Positions 23,241 through 35,609 of a DNA stretch of 64,000 bases are shown here, in pieces. Origin of the DNA: Brachynemurus nebulosus (Eukaryota; Arthropoda; Insecta; Neuroptera; Myrmeleontidae); NCBI GenBank assembly GCA_035578155.1, contig JAPWDM010000001.1:10205543-10269542 (forward strand). The letters run 5' to 3'. The stretch's first letter is position 1. The number at the start of each line of letters is the position of its first letter. The notes beneath the pieces were generated by a model. It saw nothing but the letters and a program-made list of their open reading frames with translations, did no database searches and was not told the origin of the DNA. Made by a program: the position numbers and the translations under genes.

Positions 23241-24095
23241 AAGATTGTGACGAATCAATTCGACACATTAAATGCATCCGATTTTCATTTGGAAAACGAT
23301 ACCCAAAAATATTAAATTCATTAATAAGTGGATAAATTTGCATTAAAGAAAAAGACGTATAGGTAATGACACCTTATGTTTTACTTTGGAACTAATGTAA
23401 ATTTGAGATATGAAATCATCGAATTTCAATATAAAATCAAATATGTACTAGTGACACCTAGTATCATGGGTTTCAAATTCATATTAATGTCAGACGTCTA
23501 ATTACTTACACGTTTTGCAGAAAACTGAAATTTGGTTTAGCTCTTAGAGAAAAGGTATATTATATATGTAATTAAGCATTTTATTTTCAAAAATAATTAA
23601 CAAACAAATTATATAACAAATAACTAAAAAAATAGGTAACTTGTACAAATACAAAAAAACACACTCACACATTCTCTTCTCAAGTGGTCGCCTGGCCATT
23701 AACACCAAAATGAAAAAATAAAAAATTTTTAAAATTAGATTTAGTGTTGTAGTTTAGTATGATTGTTAAAAGGTAATAGTTTAATAATGTAACTGTTGAA
23801 TATGCTTCGTTAATGTTAAGGTAAGTATTCTTTATTTTAAATTTCATATATTTTTTCGTATTTTTGGAAATTTATTTAACTAAAATTAAAATTTACTTAA
23901 ATTAATTTGTATATTTAGTAGAAATTTACTTAATCTAAAATAAAATTAAGATATTTCATAATTGTTACGAAATTTATTTAAAAGAAAATGAAAAGTATTT
24001 ATATTCTAAAAGATTAGTAGTTAGGAAAAATAATTAGGTATGTAGTATTGTTTATTTAAAAATTAATATGTTGCACAAGTAAAAACGAAAATGAC
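23241..24095. other. No gene recognised
   Basis: AT-rich sequence, no ORF or paired repeat that I can support. Confidence 0.5.
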
Positions 24096-25247
24096 GACGC
24101 CTTCCTCTCACGCTTAAAAAAAGCAAGCGTGTGCGATTAAGGCTCATTACCAATGTTTTCATCAGTATGGAAAGGTCTCACAAAATATCATAAATTAAAA
24201 AACATGACTTCCGTCACAAAAAGGTAGACTGAAAAGTTAAATACAAGTTATCCTTGAATTCTTACTGCAGTTATTGAACAGTTTTATTAAGGGCTTCTTA
24301 AGGTTTCTTACAGCCAACTTATCTTTATCCACACTTAACGAGCCATGCCATTGTCCAGGAGGTAGGACGAGGACCTAGTGAGCGTGTTTTTTTGTTTTTT
24401 TTTTAAATTTTTGATGTTTTGCAAGACCTTCCCAGCAGGAAACACTGGTTATGAGATTTTATCACGCAAAGCATACGTGTTTTTACTTAAAATGACAGGA
24501 AAGCTTTGTGATTTCCTATGGCTGGATAAAGCCAGTAAAACGACTATAAATTCGCCATTTGCCCTGGTTCAACTCGAAAACACAAAGCTAGTTTGCCTCA
24601 ACATTGCCAAATATTTTTTGATATTTTTTTACTAACTCGAAGCTATATTGTGTCACATAGCCTATGTTTGTCAAAGTAAGAATTTTAACTACATCACCTC
24701 CATCTAAATTGTTTCAGACACTTTTCCATGCTTTTTAGTGGCAGTGCTTGTCTGTCTACCTCACTGGTTTTTCTACGTCACTTAGCCTATATTGTTCAGA
24801 GTAACGTAAGGATTCTTATGATACAATAAACATTTATTTAAATCGGCTCACATGTGGTTGCTGCCATCTGTCACCTAACAAGGGGTCCATTTTGACCTGG
24901 ATCTCACAGTCAGCACAAAAATGTTGAGTAACTTGTTGTAAACGACTACTTCAGTAACAGTTCAACTAAAAATACATTAATACACTCGTTTGCGGGTTTT
25001 TGATAGGGTTCTCATCATATCAGTGTAAAGATAAGTTGGAGGTAAGGCACCGTAAGAAGCATGTGACCTTAACAAAACTGTTCAATAACTGCGACAAAAT
25101 TCAAGGATAACTTGTATTTAACTTTTCGGTTTACCTTTTTGTGACGGAAGTCATGTTTCTTGATTTATGATATTTTGCGAGACTTTTCCATACTGATGAA
25201 AACAATGGTAATGAGCCTTAACCGCACACGTGAGAGGAAGGCGTCGC
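24096..25247. mobile_element. Element with about 225-bp terminal inverted repeats
   Basis: 24096-24320 and 25022-25247 are inverted copies: left GACGCCTTCCTCTCACG, right CGTGAGAGGAAGGCGTC, with internal anchors ACATGACTTCCGTCACAAAA and its complement. The 700-nt interior contains diverged pieces of the neighbouring dispersed family (ACACTGGTTATGAG). A short plus-strand ORF at 24378-24635 has no recognisable motif. No transposase. Confidence 0.7.
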
Positions 25248-25513
25248 CATATTTTATGGCTAAACAAGGCCACTAAGGCGGCTACAACACCGAGTGTCAC
25301 TAGAGCCCCTTATATTTAAATCCTTAAATTAGCCTTGCTTGGCTCAACTTTGTGAAATATTTTTAGGCATATATTTACTAATTCAAAGGCGTAGATTTCA
25401 AAAATCTATGTCTCGTTTTGGTCCAAGATCGCGTTTTGTGTGTTTTTATAAGTCATTTAGAAATTTTTGCAAATATCTTCTTCTGAACACTATATATATA
25501 TATTATATATATT

Positions 25514-25581
<68 letters not shown>

Positions 25582-25904
25582 ATATATAATACTTATGCAC
25601 TTGGGGGGAAGGAAAGTAGAAAATCGGGAAAAGTCAAAAATTGAACATTTTGTTACAACTCGAAAAAGCAAAGCAACCTTGACCTAATATCGCAGCTATG
25701 GAATACATGTGCAAGGGCGAACCCTACCATGGCACCCCCGACCCAGTTTGGATCTTAGGCAGATTCACCAATCTTATCCGGAAAGGTTCTTTCAGCATCT
25801 TAATATATTTTGGCCTTAAAATATTTTTAATATTTTCAAAAATGTATGATATAATATGTCAAAATTTAAAATTATTTTTGTTCTCAAAAAAAAAAAAAAA
25901 AAAA
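25248..25904 (+). repeat. Dispersed repeat with A-run end (paralog 37830-39085)
   Basis: Direct similarity to 37900-38170 plus 38826-39070: AAATCCTTAAATTAGCCTTG, GTGTGTTTTTATAAGTCATT, then after a (TA)n (25490-25589) TTATGCACTTGGGGGGAAG and GGGCGAACCCTACCA. The paralog carries a hAT-like element where this copy carries the microsatellite. It ends in an A-run at 25886-25904, which might mark a retrotransposed 3' end. Confidence 0.65.
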
Positions 25905-26450
25905 TGAATATGCAAATTTATTTACGAGTAAAATGCTGTGTTTATTCATTCTAATCGTAACAGTATTCTCAGTCGGATAGAAAATTACGTAAAAGTATTA
26001 TTGTTTCAATATGGATTAACGTAACTTTTATGCGGTTGTAGCAAACTCTTGCGGTTGTAGTAAACATAATCTAAATTCTGGCCTTATCACATAAAACAAA
26101 TTTTCTTGATAATTTTCGTATAAAAAAATGGAATAAATAGATTATCAAAACTTATTCAACTGAGAGAAATAGAATATAGCTAAATCGTTAAATTAGATTA
26201 AAAAAATCATGACACGCCACTTATAAAGCCATTTTTCCGAATGTGATATCGCAAAAAATGAGACACACACAAAAAGACTGAGTGTGAGTGGGATGGAAAA
26301 TGATTTTTTCCAACATATTTTTTAACTTTCTCAAAAAGTAATTAACTTCTAGCAATGGTGCAAAAACATTTTTTACGCATATTGCCTTTTACTTTCGATT
26401 CGAGTAAAAAAAATTTTGAAAAATTGCTTAATTCTGCATAACATTCATTT
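25905..26450. other. No gene recognised
   Basis: AT-rich sequence; nothing that I can support. Confidence 0.5.
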
Positions 26451-26454
26451 TGTT

Positions 26455-26547
26455 GACAAAAAATGCCCGAAAATGCCCAGATTCCAATCCACACACCAAA
26501 TTTAATGTGTATTAAGCGTTTCGTTCGAGAGTTATCATGGGAACACG

Positions 26548-26609
<62 letters not shown>
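26455..26609. mobile_element. 5' block and (TA)n core of the hairpin-ended family, cut by the Gypsy LTR
   Basis: CCAATCCACACACCAAATTT and CGTTTCGTTCGAGAGTTATC (about 26519) match 54410-54480, followed by CACACA and (TA)n to 26609. The Gypsy 5' LTR starts at 26610 inside the (TA)n, so the 3' half of this copy is not contiguous. Confidence 0.6.
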
Positions 26610-26613
<4 letters not shown>

Positions 26614-26924
26614 AGAAGTTTAGACGGTATGGTGGCGCGCGAATCAGCTATTGCATAGTGGCGCCACGGGAGATGAGTCAGTCAGTCACGTTAGTTCAAT
26701 GGACGAGGTTGTGTTTACGTCGCTCTACGGAAAAGTCACTTACGTTTTAGAAGTTTACGGAAGAGTCAGTCACGAACAGTTAAATACGTGTTATTATATA
26801 CAAATTACTTTACTTTTTTTTTATCAATGTAATTATTAAGTTAATTAAACATTAAACGTTTAAAAGCAAGAATATGTGTGGTTATTTGTTCCAATTTGAT
26901 ACGTAGTTAGTGCATATTCTTACA
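26610..26924 (+). repeat. Gypsy 5' LTR
   Basis: Starts TGTAAGAAGTTTAGACGG and ends ATATTCTTACA, giving the usual TG...CA ends and about 315 bp. The first 155 nt match the 3' LTR at 32068-32228 closely, for example GGCGCGCGAATCAGCTATTG. The primer-binding site should follow (AGTCAGAAGTGG); I did not assign its tRNA. Confidence 0.8.
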
Positions 26925-27386
26925 AGTCAGAAGTGGAATGGACATTAAATGTGCGATCTTTAATCAATTGTGGCATTTTGAGTGCTTATACAAAGGTTTT
27001 TTACGGGGATTTTATAAAAATAATAACTACAAATTGTGCTTGTACATTATTATCGGATAGTATTAAACGCTGTCATTGTGGAAAAGAAAACCGTTAAACG
27101 TAAACAAAATTTGAATTGGTTGTTTAACCTGAAGTGAGTGCCATAACGAAAGACACGAACTACGATCCGGAGTAGACATTATCTATTGTCAAGCTAAACG
27201 TCAGTGAGAAAGACACTTGTGCATTCGCCAGAGAAAGGTGTTACGCCAGTGCGTGCGTCATCTACACTTAAGAACATATTAAAAGTTATCTGTGGTACCG
27301 AACAATAGAATCTGGTGCGTGTAAATTACGTTGACGAAAATTATCATAAGACAGTAAATAAAAAAAAATAAATAAAATAAAATAAA

Positions 27387-27758
27387 ATGAGACGTAATTA
27401 TCACAGTGTGAATAATGTAAATACTAGTCTACCTAATGTGCGAATTGTTGAAACACCGGTGGCCTCGTCAACGCACACGGTGCTAAATGCTACAAATGTT
27501 TTTGAACGCGAGCGGGCATTGATAGAGCGAGAGCGGGAGTTGCTACAACGCGAGCGTGCATTGTTATTTGAACAAACTAACCGCGCTTTACAAATTACCG
27601 AAGAAACACAAATGCACGTTAGTGAAATTGGTGAAAGTGCGATACCAGTTTTTAATCCGGACAAGACAACAAACTTAACCGCCAAGCAGTGGATTCGGAA
27701 GGTGGAAAATGTTGAAAAAATTTATAGGTGGAATAATCAGGTTTTGTTGTTACAAGCT
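27387..27758 (+). pseudogene. Gypsy gag, N-terminal part
   Basis: Open from an ATG 463 nt after the LTR. About residues 45-65 form a charged repeat of ERERAL-type heptads, a likely coiled coil. It then enters the capsid-like region (QWIRKVENVEKIYRW), as in other arthropod Gypsy gags. The frame is interrupted at 27758 by an inserted element and resumes after 28250. Only the apparent stop at 27828 lies in the insert, not in gag. Confidence 0.8.
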
Positions 27759-28249
27759 GTAGCAATAATTATTGCTACATGTGATCAATCAATTCAACAT
27801 TTACTTTGGAAATCGATAATAAAACTTTAATCTAATTAATAAATAATCGATATGTAAAAATGTCAAAGATACTGACATCTAACATTTATATTTGAAATTA
27901 ATATCAGTCCAATATGTCATCTCAAAGAATTCAAAAAAAATCAATTATATATGTATATATATTAACGACATCTAGTGTTATAGTTTCAAATTGATATCTA
28001 ATCATTAGGTTATTTGGGGATCCCATGGTTTTGGGAAAACGATCTGCGACCATAATCTTCCACTGCCACTCACTCTTGTCTCCATAAGACCCGGAGAAAT
28101 GCTCTGCTGATCGAAACCCCAATCAACCCGAAAAGTAGCACCCAAAATTTAACCCCCCAATAAATAAATAATCAATAATTAATCAATAAATATAAATATA
28201 ATTAAATAATAATAATAATTTTAAATTTTAATTTTTAATTTTTGCTACA
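27759..28249. mobile_element. 491-bp insertion in Gypsy gag
   Basis: It interrupts the capsid frame. The ends are short inverted repeats (GTAGCAATAATT / AATTTTTGCTAC) and both sides carry AAGCT (27754-27758 and 28250-28254), a 5-bp target duplication. The left end is itself a perfect 20-nt palindrome (27759-27778). The interior has TGACATCTAACA-type motifs and no coding sequence. Superfamily unassigned. Confidence 0.75.
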
Positions 28250-28254
28250 AAGCT

Positions 28255-29799
28255 ATTACAAAATTAAAAGGAGCCGCAAAATTTTGGTTTATGAGTATCC
28301 AGGAAAATATTGTGGAATGGCCGGATTTTAAGGAACAGTTCATAAAAGATTTTCCCACGGTATGTGGTCAAGCTGATGTACATCGTGAACTATCTAAGCG
28401 AATTAAACGAAAGGACGTGTCGTATGAGAATTTTGTCTACGAGATGAAAGCCATTGCTACCAAAGGCGATTTCGATGAACGATCGACGATCGAGTACATT
28501 ATTGCAGAAATTGGAGATTTGGAATTAGCAAAAATGTTAGCGATTACACCTATAAATTCGACTCGTGAATTGTTAAGTCGTATCAAAGCTTACGAGGCTA
28601 TGTTCACAGAGAGTAAACGAGCAGGAAACAAACAATGGAAAGCAGAACCGATTAAGTCTTCAGCGACTAGTGAATCTTCAAGAAGTTCAGGAGACAAGTG
28701 TTACAATTGTAATGAACTTGGACATATATCAAAAAACTGTCCGAAACCACAACGGAGGAAGCGATGCTACAGTTGTGATAAGGTGGGCCATTTTGCAAAA
28801 GATTGTCCACAAAAGCCGGTGAGTAATCAACGAGATAAAGTGAATGTGAAAAAGATTGAGAACCATAAAAGAAAAGATGAAAACTACAAGATAATATCAA
28901 TAAATGATGAACTAATCGAAGCATTCGTAGATTTAGGAAGTAACTGTTCAACTATGACAGAATCAGTGGCGAAACGGGTAAAATTGAAATGGCTTCCATA
29001 TCAGGTCATGGTGAGAGGATTTGGTCAAGGCTCTACCCAAAGCATAGGTAAACGAACCATATTGCTGAAAATTGATGATGTGGAACTAGAGAGCGAAATA
29101 TTAATTGTCCCAGATAATGCACAAGATGATCAAGCGATTATTGGTAAAAACGCGCTAGCTACAGCTAAAGTCGTCGTGGAAAATGGTAAATTAACCGTGC
29201 TTCGAAGAGAAGAACAGGAACCCGCAGAAGAAGATGCGCCAAGAGTAATGGCTCTCAAGGCGAAAATAACCGAAGGCGAATTGCAGATAGGAATTGCGGA
29301 TATTAGTCAAGAGCAAAAGGGACAGCTTGTAGCAATAGTCAACAAGTATCGAAACTGTTTTGCGACGAATATGGCTGAGATTGGTACAACAAATTGGATC
29401 GAATTCAAAATTGAAGTGACGGATACGAAACCAATAGTTTATAGACCGTATCGAATGACTTCGTGTCAACGCGAGAAAATACAAGAAATGCTTCAAGAAT
29501 TGCTAGATGCGGGTATAATCTTTAAATCATCTTCAGAATACGCGAGTCCGTTACTACTAGTGAAAAAAAAGACGGGAGATGACCGAATTTGCATAGAACA
29601 CCGCAAGCTAAATTCGGTAACGCGAAAAGACAATTATCCGATGCCATTAATCGATGATCAAATCGATCGGTTATCCGGAAATAAATTTTTTTCGGTGTGC
29701 GATCTTGTGAGTGGATATTATCAGATACCAATTGAAGAAAATTCGAAAAAATTCACAGCCTTCGTGAATCAGGACGGACATTATCATTTAACAAACTAG
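28255..29799 (+). pseudogene. Gypsy gag C-terminus, protease and first half of RT
   Basis: Continuation of the gag frame. Two CCHC zinc knuckles at 28699-28740 and 28765-28806 (CX2CX4HX4C each). A retropepsin-like segment follows, with DLGSN at 28930 in place of the usual DTG/DSG. RT begins around 29430 (YRPYRMT, KKKTGDDRICIEHRKLN, DLVSGYYQI). Gag and pol share one frame without a frameshift signal. The frame meets TAG at 29797-29799, but the RT signature continues in the -1 frame straight after, so a base was lost just upstream. Confidence 0.88.
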
Positions 29800-31946
29800 C
29801 TTTCGGTCTCGTGAACGATCCGGCGGTCATTAATCGGTTGATGGGAAAAGTTATACAAAAGGCGGGGTACCGTGATTATCTTGCATATATGGACGATATA
29901 TTGACACCGAGCCGTACGATCGAAGAGGGTTTGCAAAAACTTGAAAAGCTATTACAAGTCATACAAGAATCAGTATTAACATTCAAATTGAAAAAGTGTT
30001 CGTTCTTTAATACACGCGTGGAATATCTAGGGTTTGAGATAACTGAACAGGGTATAATTCCAGGAGAAGCCAAAACCGCTGCAGTTAAACAGTTCCGAGA
30101 ACCTACAACAGTACGCGAAGTGAGGCAATTTTTAGGCCTTACCAGTTTCTTTAGAAGATTTGTCCAGAACTACGCAAAAATGGCGCGACCGCTAAATGAG
30201 TTGTTAAGGAAGGATGCGAAATTTATTTGGGGAGAACGACAGCGAACGGCATTCGAGCAACTTAAACAAGCGCTCGTTAATCCACCGATTTTGACACTTT
30301 ATGACCCAACTGCGTCACATGAAATACACACAGATGCGAGCGAATCCGGACTGTCAGGAGTTTTGATGCAAAAGAAAGGCAACGAAACAAAGGTGGTGGC
30401 GTATTATAGTAGAAAGACATCCGACGTTGAACAGAAATATCATTCTTATGAGCTGGAAACACTGGCAGTAGTTGAAACAGTAACCAAATTTCGATTCTAC
30501 TTGCTGGACAGAAAATTTAAGGTTTCCACTGATTGCAACGCGTTGAGAACAATTATGTCCAAGAAAGACATAAATCCGCGAGTGGGAAGATGGTGGCTTC
30601 GCTTAGAAGAGTTCGATTTCGAAGTACAGTATAAGGCCGGTGTCCAAATGTCCCACGTCGACGCCCTAAGCCGAACACCATACGAAACAGCTCGAGAAAC
30701 AAGTATTGCAGAGTTGAACGTAATGACAATGCGAATATCGGATGAAGATTGGCTGCTGACCATGCAACGGCAGGACGAGGAGCTGCAGAAGATATATGAA
30801 ATGTTACAGAAAACCGCTACGACCAACGAAGAAAAGCAAGTACACGTTGATTACAAATTAGAACATGGAAGAATATATCGCAAAACTAAGGATGGACTGA
30901 GGTGGGTCGTACCAAAGACAGTAAGATGGAGAATCGTGCAACAGTGCCACGATACTGGACATTACGCTGTAGAAAAAACACTACTGGATTTACAGAGACA
31001 TTTTTGGTTTGCGAGAATGCGAAGATACGTCAAAAGTTACGTTCAAAGTTGTATCAGATGTGCGTATCACAAGTTGAAGGGAGGGAGAAAGGAAATTGAT
31101 TTACATCCTATCGAAAAGATTCCGATACCGTTCCACACCATACACTTGGATCACCTCGGGCCGTTTCCGAAAACCAAAAAGGGGAACACCCATATTTTAG
31201 TAGCAGTCGATGGATTCACCAAATTTGTAATGGTTCGTGCCGTAAAAGATGTCACTACTAAACACGTAATCACTTTCATGGGCGAATTGACGTCCATATT
31301 CGGCAACCCAACGAGAATTATTGATGGTCGAGGAACATCCTTTACCGCGAAGTCGTTTCAGGACTACTGCAGAGAAAACGTAATAAGACTTATAATGAAC
31401 GCAACATCTACACCAAGGGCCAATGGTCAAGTGGAAAGATTCAACCGTACTGTACTCACAGCAATAACTACGATGACGGACGGAGATCAGTGGGACCAAC
31501 AGCTACGAGCTATTCAGTGGAAGTTAAACTATCTACCGAACAAGACGACCGGGCGATCCCCGCATCAGCTACTGTTTCATTATAAACCGAGAGATATTTT
31601 GGGTAACAAGCTAATTTTACAATTACAAGATGACGAAGAAGAAGAAAACCCCGAAACGAGGCAAGAAGCTCGAAACCATGCTGACAGATCAATAAAAGCA
31701 GATCAGGTGAAACAAAAATTACGAGTAGACGCAGTCACAAAACCTCCTACACAATACAAAGTTAACGATTTAGTCTTAATTCAACGGGAAGCAGCAGCGA
31801 CGGGTACTTCTAAGAAACTAACACCGAAGTTTAAAGGCCCGTATGTAGTTACAAAAGTATTGGGCAACGACAGGTATGTTTTGGAAGACCTGGTGCACCG
31901 AGAACCCAACGAACTTTCAATTCGGTCTTTGCGGCTGATAAATTAA
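29790..31946 (+). pseudogene. Gypsy pol: RT second half, RNase H, integrase
   Basis: RT resumes with AFGLVNDPA and has the catalytic YMDD at 29886-29897. RNase H follows (HTDASESGLSG near 30327, with YELETLA and STDCNAL). Integrase has an N-terminal HHCC finger (30945-31060), the catalytic core with D (LDHLGPF, about 31147), D (IIDGRGT, about 31319) and E (GQVERFN, about 31431), and a C-terminal GPY-type motif (KGPYVV, 31832). No chromodomain. The TAA at 31944 is premature. Codon use is less AT-skewed than the surroundings. Confidence 0.92.
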
Positions 31947-32066
31947 AATTGTGGTGCAAACTGCCAGAAGAAGACGAACTTACGGTGGACAACGTCGATG
32001 ACGAGCAGGATGGGGATAACGTGGAAACAGGATTGGGGAAATCCTGTGACTATCAGGATGGCCGAG
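31915..32066 (+). pseudogene. Gypsy pol C-terminal tail, frame-shifted
   Basis: In the frame next to the preceding ORF, an acidic tail stays open from about 31917 (SVFAADKLKLWCKL ... EEDELTVDNVDDEQ) to QDGRVV and runs into the 3' LTR. A C-terminus ending close to QDGRVV is known from related arthropod Gypsy elements. So the stop at 31944 probably results from a second frameshift near 31915. Confidence 0.6.
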
Positions 32067-32067
32067 T

Positions 32068-32228
32068 TGTAAGTTTGGACGGTACGGTGGCGCGCGAATC
32101 AGCTATTGCATAGTGGCGCCACGGGAGATGAGTCAGTCAGTCACGTTAGTTCAATGGACGAGGTTGTGTTTACGTCGCTCTACGGAAAAGTCACTTACGT
32201 TTTAGAATTTTACGGAAGAGTCAGTCAC
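32068..32228 (+). repeat. Gypsy 3' LTR, truncated
   Basis: Starts TGTAAGTTTGGACGG and follows the 5' LTR for about 155 nt to GAGTCAGTCAC; similarity stops at 32228. Two bases are missing near the start relative to the 5' LTR. The polyadenylation half is absent. Confidence 0.85.
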
Positions 32229-32266
32229 CAAGGAAAACACTATCGGTTGAAGTAGCCTCAAGTACA

Positions 32267-32491
32267 TATCGCGCGTACTCTTTCTCAACCTCGTATCTGA
32301 AAAGTCTCAATTTTTGGAGACACAAAAAAGACGTATTTAAATCTGTGTTTTAATCATTATGAACTTAAGATTTATGCTAATTACACCCTTTGATGTTGGC
32401 TACCTACATATATAAAATAAATATAGATAAGTGTATATATAAATACAATATTTAATGTTTTTTCACGTACTCAGAAAGAGTACGTGCGATA
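32267..32491. mobile_element. TA-flanked MITE, copy 1
   Basis: 225 bp between two TA dinucleotides. Ends TCGCGCGTACTCTTTC and GAAAGAGTACGTGCGA are inverted repeats with one mismatch. The interior (GAACTTAAGATTTATGCTAA, GATGTTGGCTACCTA) also occurs in the MITE at 60671-60926. TA duplication fits a Tc1/mariner-related MITE. Confidence 0.8.
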
Positions 32492-32802
32492 TGCATATTT
32501 TTACCGCCTAACTGATAATTTAAGAAAAAATAAAAAATTAAACTTGGGTAAAAAAATTTTTTTGCTCATTTATGTTGTTAATTAATGCATTAGATCAGTT
32601 ATATCGAAAAATTTATGTATATATAGTCCCATTTAAAAATTTATAATATTGTATCATAGCTCAAAAACCATAAGAGCTATAAAGCTTCTGAATATAGCAA
32701 TCGGTTCCCGCCGTCGGTATCTACAACTCTTATTTGAACAATTTTTGATTAAATCAACGCTTTGGCTGTAATAAAAATGGCAACTCTCGAAAAACCCACA
32801 CA

Positions 32803-33045
<243 letters not shown>

Positions 33046-34604
33046 AAAATAAGTATAATAGAATCGAATTACAGAAAAAATGAGCATCATATTAAAATTG
33101 TCCTTCAGCCTCTGGGACCTCAATTATTTGTATTTATGGAAAATGTTCCAAACTGTGGAAATGTGATTCACTACACTCTAGTTTTGTTTAGTGAGTAGAA
33201 CAAATACATGTGAAGTAAAAACTCAAAACGTGTTTTGTTATAAAAAATTCAAAAATAAAACCATTTTTTGTTCATTACAGTACATATTTGATTCAGTTAA
33301 TGTTTTGTCTAACGACTAATGTGAATTAATCAGCGAAGTGCCTGATGTCTGCGAAATGTCTGGAAAAAATCTGAAAACTGAGATATAGAGAGTCAAAAAA
33401 GGGGTCTGCCACCATGCCGAGGGGCAAAAATAATTTACCGCAGCAAATCTAACCTGTCTCCGGTGGCAAGCTATTTTTTCCTCTTTATTATCTATTAATG
33501 TTATGGAACCAAATGTTGTACGAATATTTGAACAGTTTATATTTGAACGGAACGAAAGACAAACAATATTTTGATAGTATTAAAAATGAATCCAATTTTC
33601 TCTTATTCAAGTGTTAGTCAATATGAAGTATTTTTCCTATCTTTGTCAATTTCAAAAATAATTGTATATTTATTTTTCTCAATACCTCTATACCATCGCA
33701 TCCGTCCGTACAGCTTTCAAATTGATGCCGAATGTAAACATGATCGTGGACCATCATTTTGCTTGGCTACAATTTTAATAAACCGTCAATCAACAGTATT
33801 GAATGTTTTGTATATTATACATAAATAACGTTGTCCTTTATTAACATTCTATCGTATCGTATGCGCTCTCTCATCTCTTGTGCTTATTTGATGTTGAAAC
33901 TTGAACAAGATTTTTGTTTGATGTTGAAAATGATCTTTTTCAAGTATATACTTGAAAAATCTCTTTTTCTTCAAGAAAAGTTTTTATGTTTTGTGTACAA
34001 TTTAGTTTATATTTGACAAGGAAAGCTTTAAATAAACAATATAAAAATGTAATATGATTTTCAGAATGAAAATTTTGTGTTGACTTACATTGATATTACG
34101 ATTAGGTAAACTAAACTGCATTGTGTAAATTTCAAGAACGATATCATTGGAAATCGTAACTGACTTGGTTTTCTTTCACATGTCAAATTTCATGTGACAA
34201 TTATTATTACTATCCTGATATTTTTTAAACATCAAGTATATGAAGATTTTCCCGCAAGGTTTTTCTTAGAAAGTCAATTTACCCCATGTTTATATTAAAA
34301 CAAATAACTACGTATGTATATTATATATATTATGTGCTTTATGATGTAAATTAATACTAATTAGTCATTACACGACTTATAAATACAATTTAATTCTGTT
34401 AAAATGAATGAAGAAAAATATATTTACATTTTATTTCTAATGAAAATTACCATCAGATATATGTACTAATCTAACAATAAAATATTAAAAGAAGTCTCCA
34501 GGCGCAGGAAATAATTGTATTATTCATTTTAATACCTAATGCTTCTAGCATCAACAGCGTACATAGCCTGCAACCTTATCCAGTAACGCGAATGTAGAAA
34601 TTTA
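33046..34604. other. No gene recognised
   Basis: AT-rich. Two plus-strand ORFs (33571-33828, 33831-34016) are back to back but have no motif, homology or splice context that I recognise. The segment 33890-33980 has imperfect repeats of TTTTTGTTTGATGTTGAAA type. Confidence 0.4.
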
Positions 34605-34905
34605 AAGAAGAAAATTTGTTTTGTATTATTTTTTCTCTCATATAATATACTGTTTGTAAATTATATAAAACTATATAATACTATACTATAGCATTTACCC
34701 TAGTTTAAGTACGTATGTATACTTATAGAGTTTCAGTAACGTGTCACTACTGAGAATTATTTTTTCTTGGGAATTTTCCCATAGGAATAAAGTATTTTCT
34801 TGGGATAAAAATTATCCAGATGTCTTAATCTATCTCACAAATTATCTACGGAGAGGTGAAAGTACGAGAAACAAACAAACAAACTCACTTCCGTATTTAT
34901 AATAG
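34605..34905. repeat. Dispersed repeat (paralog 943-1290)
   Basis: Direct copy of 943-1275 lacking about 30 nt (around CGCGAAACTCGCTCGTG in the other copy). No coding potential. Confidence 0.65.
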
Positions 34906-35427
34906 GGAACAAATTAAACGAGCATTTATTTAAACAAAATGCGAAACAACTAAAAGCATTTGAAAAACTATTTTAACATTTGTAAAATAAAAGTAGCAAT
35001 AAATAAACTAATTGATCACTATTCTTTATTTTCGTGCAATAGTAAATATGAACTAGAATTAATATAATAGATTTTTTATTACTCATGCGGAAGAAGTACT
35101 AACTTGGTGCACAAATTTCTGTACGCAAAATAGCTGTTTGCCCACTGTACTCTTCCCGCATACTTTTTTGCGTGTGGAAAGTAACTTTCCACACGCAAAT
35201 TGACAATAAAACACGCAAAATTTAATCAAAACATGCAAAGCCGCCTCTTAATTTTTAATTTAATAAATATTTCATAATTATTTCTATAGAAATCACCAAC
35301 AAAGAAATTTAAACGATAATTAGTTCAGCAAAAAAAGACGAACACAAAAATATTATTTTAAAAAGTAATAAAAATGTCAAAAATAGTAATAATAATAGAA
35401 AAAAGTATGTGAAATTCGTAATAAAAA

Positions 35428-35552
35428 GTATGTGCAACTCGTGCGGGATTGTCGATTGCCCCACTCAAGCGAATGAGCGCACGAACGTAGTGAGTGCGCT
35501 CAACTTCGCTTTCGTGGGCAATCGACCATTTTCCGCACTTATTGCACAACAT
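35428..35552. repeat. Imperfect hairpin, GC-richer
   Basis: Left TGTGCAACTCGTGCGGGATT / GTCGATTGCCC and right GGGCAATCGAC / CCGCACTTATTGCACAAC are inverted, with the inner part GAATGAGCGCAC / GTGCGCTCAACTTCGC also paired. A second, perfect hairpin GCGTGTGGAAAGT / ACTTTCCACACGC lies about 270 nt upstream (about 35169-35197). Probably a transposon end or foldback element. Confidence 0.55.
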
Positions 35553-35609
35553 AGTATTGTAAGCATATTCTAGGGGTATCTATAAGATTCAAATATAGGT
35601 ATAATTCCA

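Larger units (their letters stand above)
26610..32228 (+). mobile_element. Ty3/Gypsy LTR retrotransposon, degenerate
   Basis: Order LTR - gag (coiled coil, CCHC x2) - protease - RT - RNase H - integrase - LTR fragment is Gypsy type, as the integrase follows RNase H. There is no env-like ORF. Decay: a 491-bp insertion in gag, a frameshift in RT near 29797, another near 31915, and a 3' LTR cut after about 160 bp. No target duplication can be seen because the left flank is (TA)n and the right end is missing. LTRs differ at a few bases over 150 nt, pointing to moderate age. Confidence 0.9.

Noticed and set aside
26750..26924. Second promoter or gene start at the Gypsy LTR
   Set aside because: The small ORFs here lie inside the LTR and are repeated in the 3' LTR fragment.
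27931..28122. Minus-strand ORF in the gag insertion
   Set aside because: No motif and no paralog; the insert is framed by short TIRs and looks non-coding.
29191..29496. Antisense ORFs within gag-pol
   Set aside because: Shadows of the Gypsy coding frame; no motifs.
33571..34016. Two consecutive plus-strand ORFs
   Set aside because: Low complexity, no domain, no splice or promoter context; listed only as unrecognised sequence.
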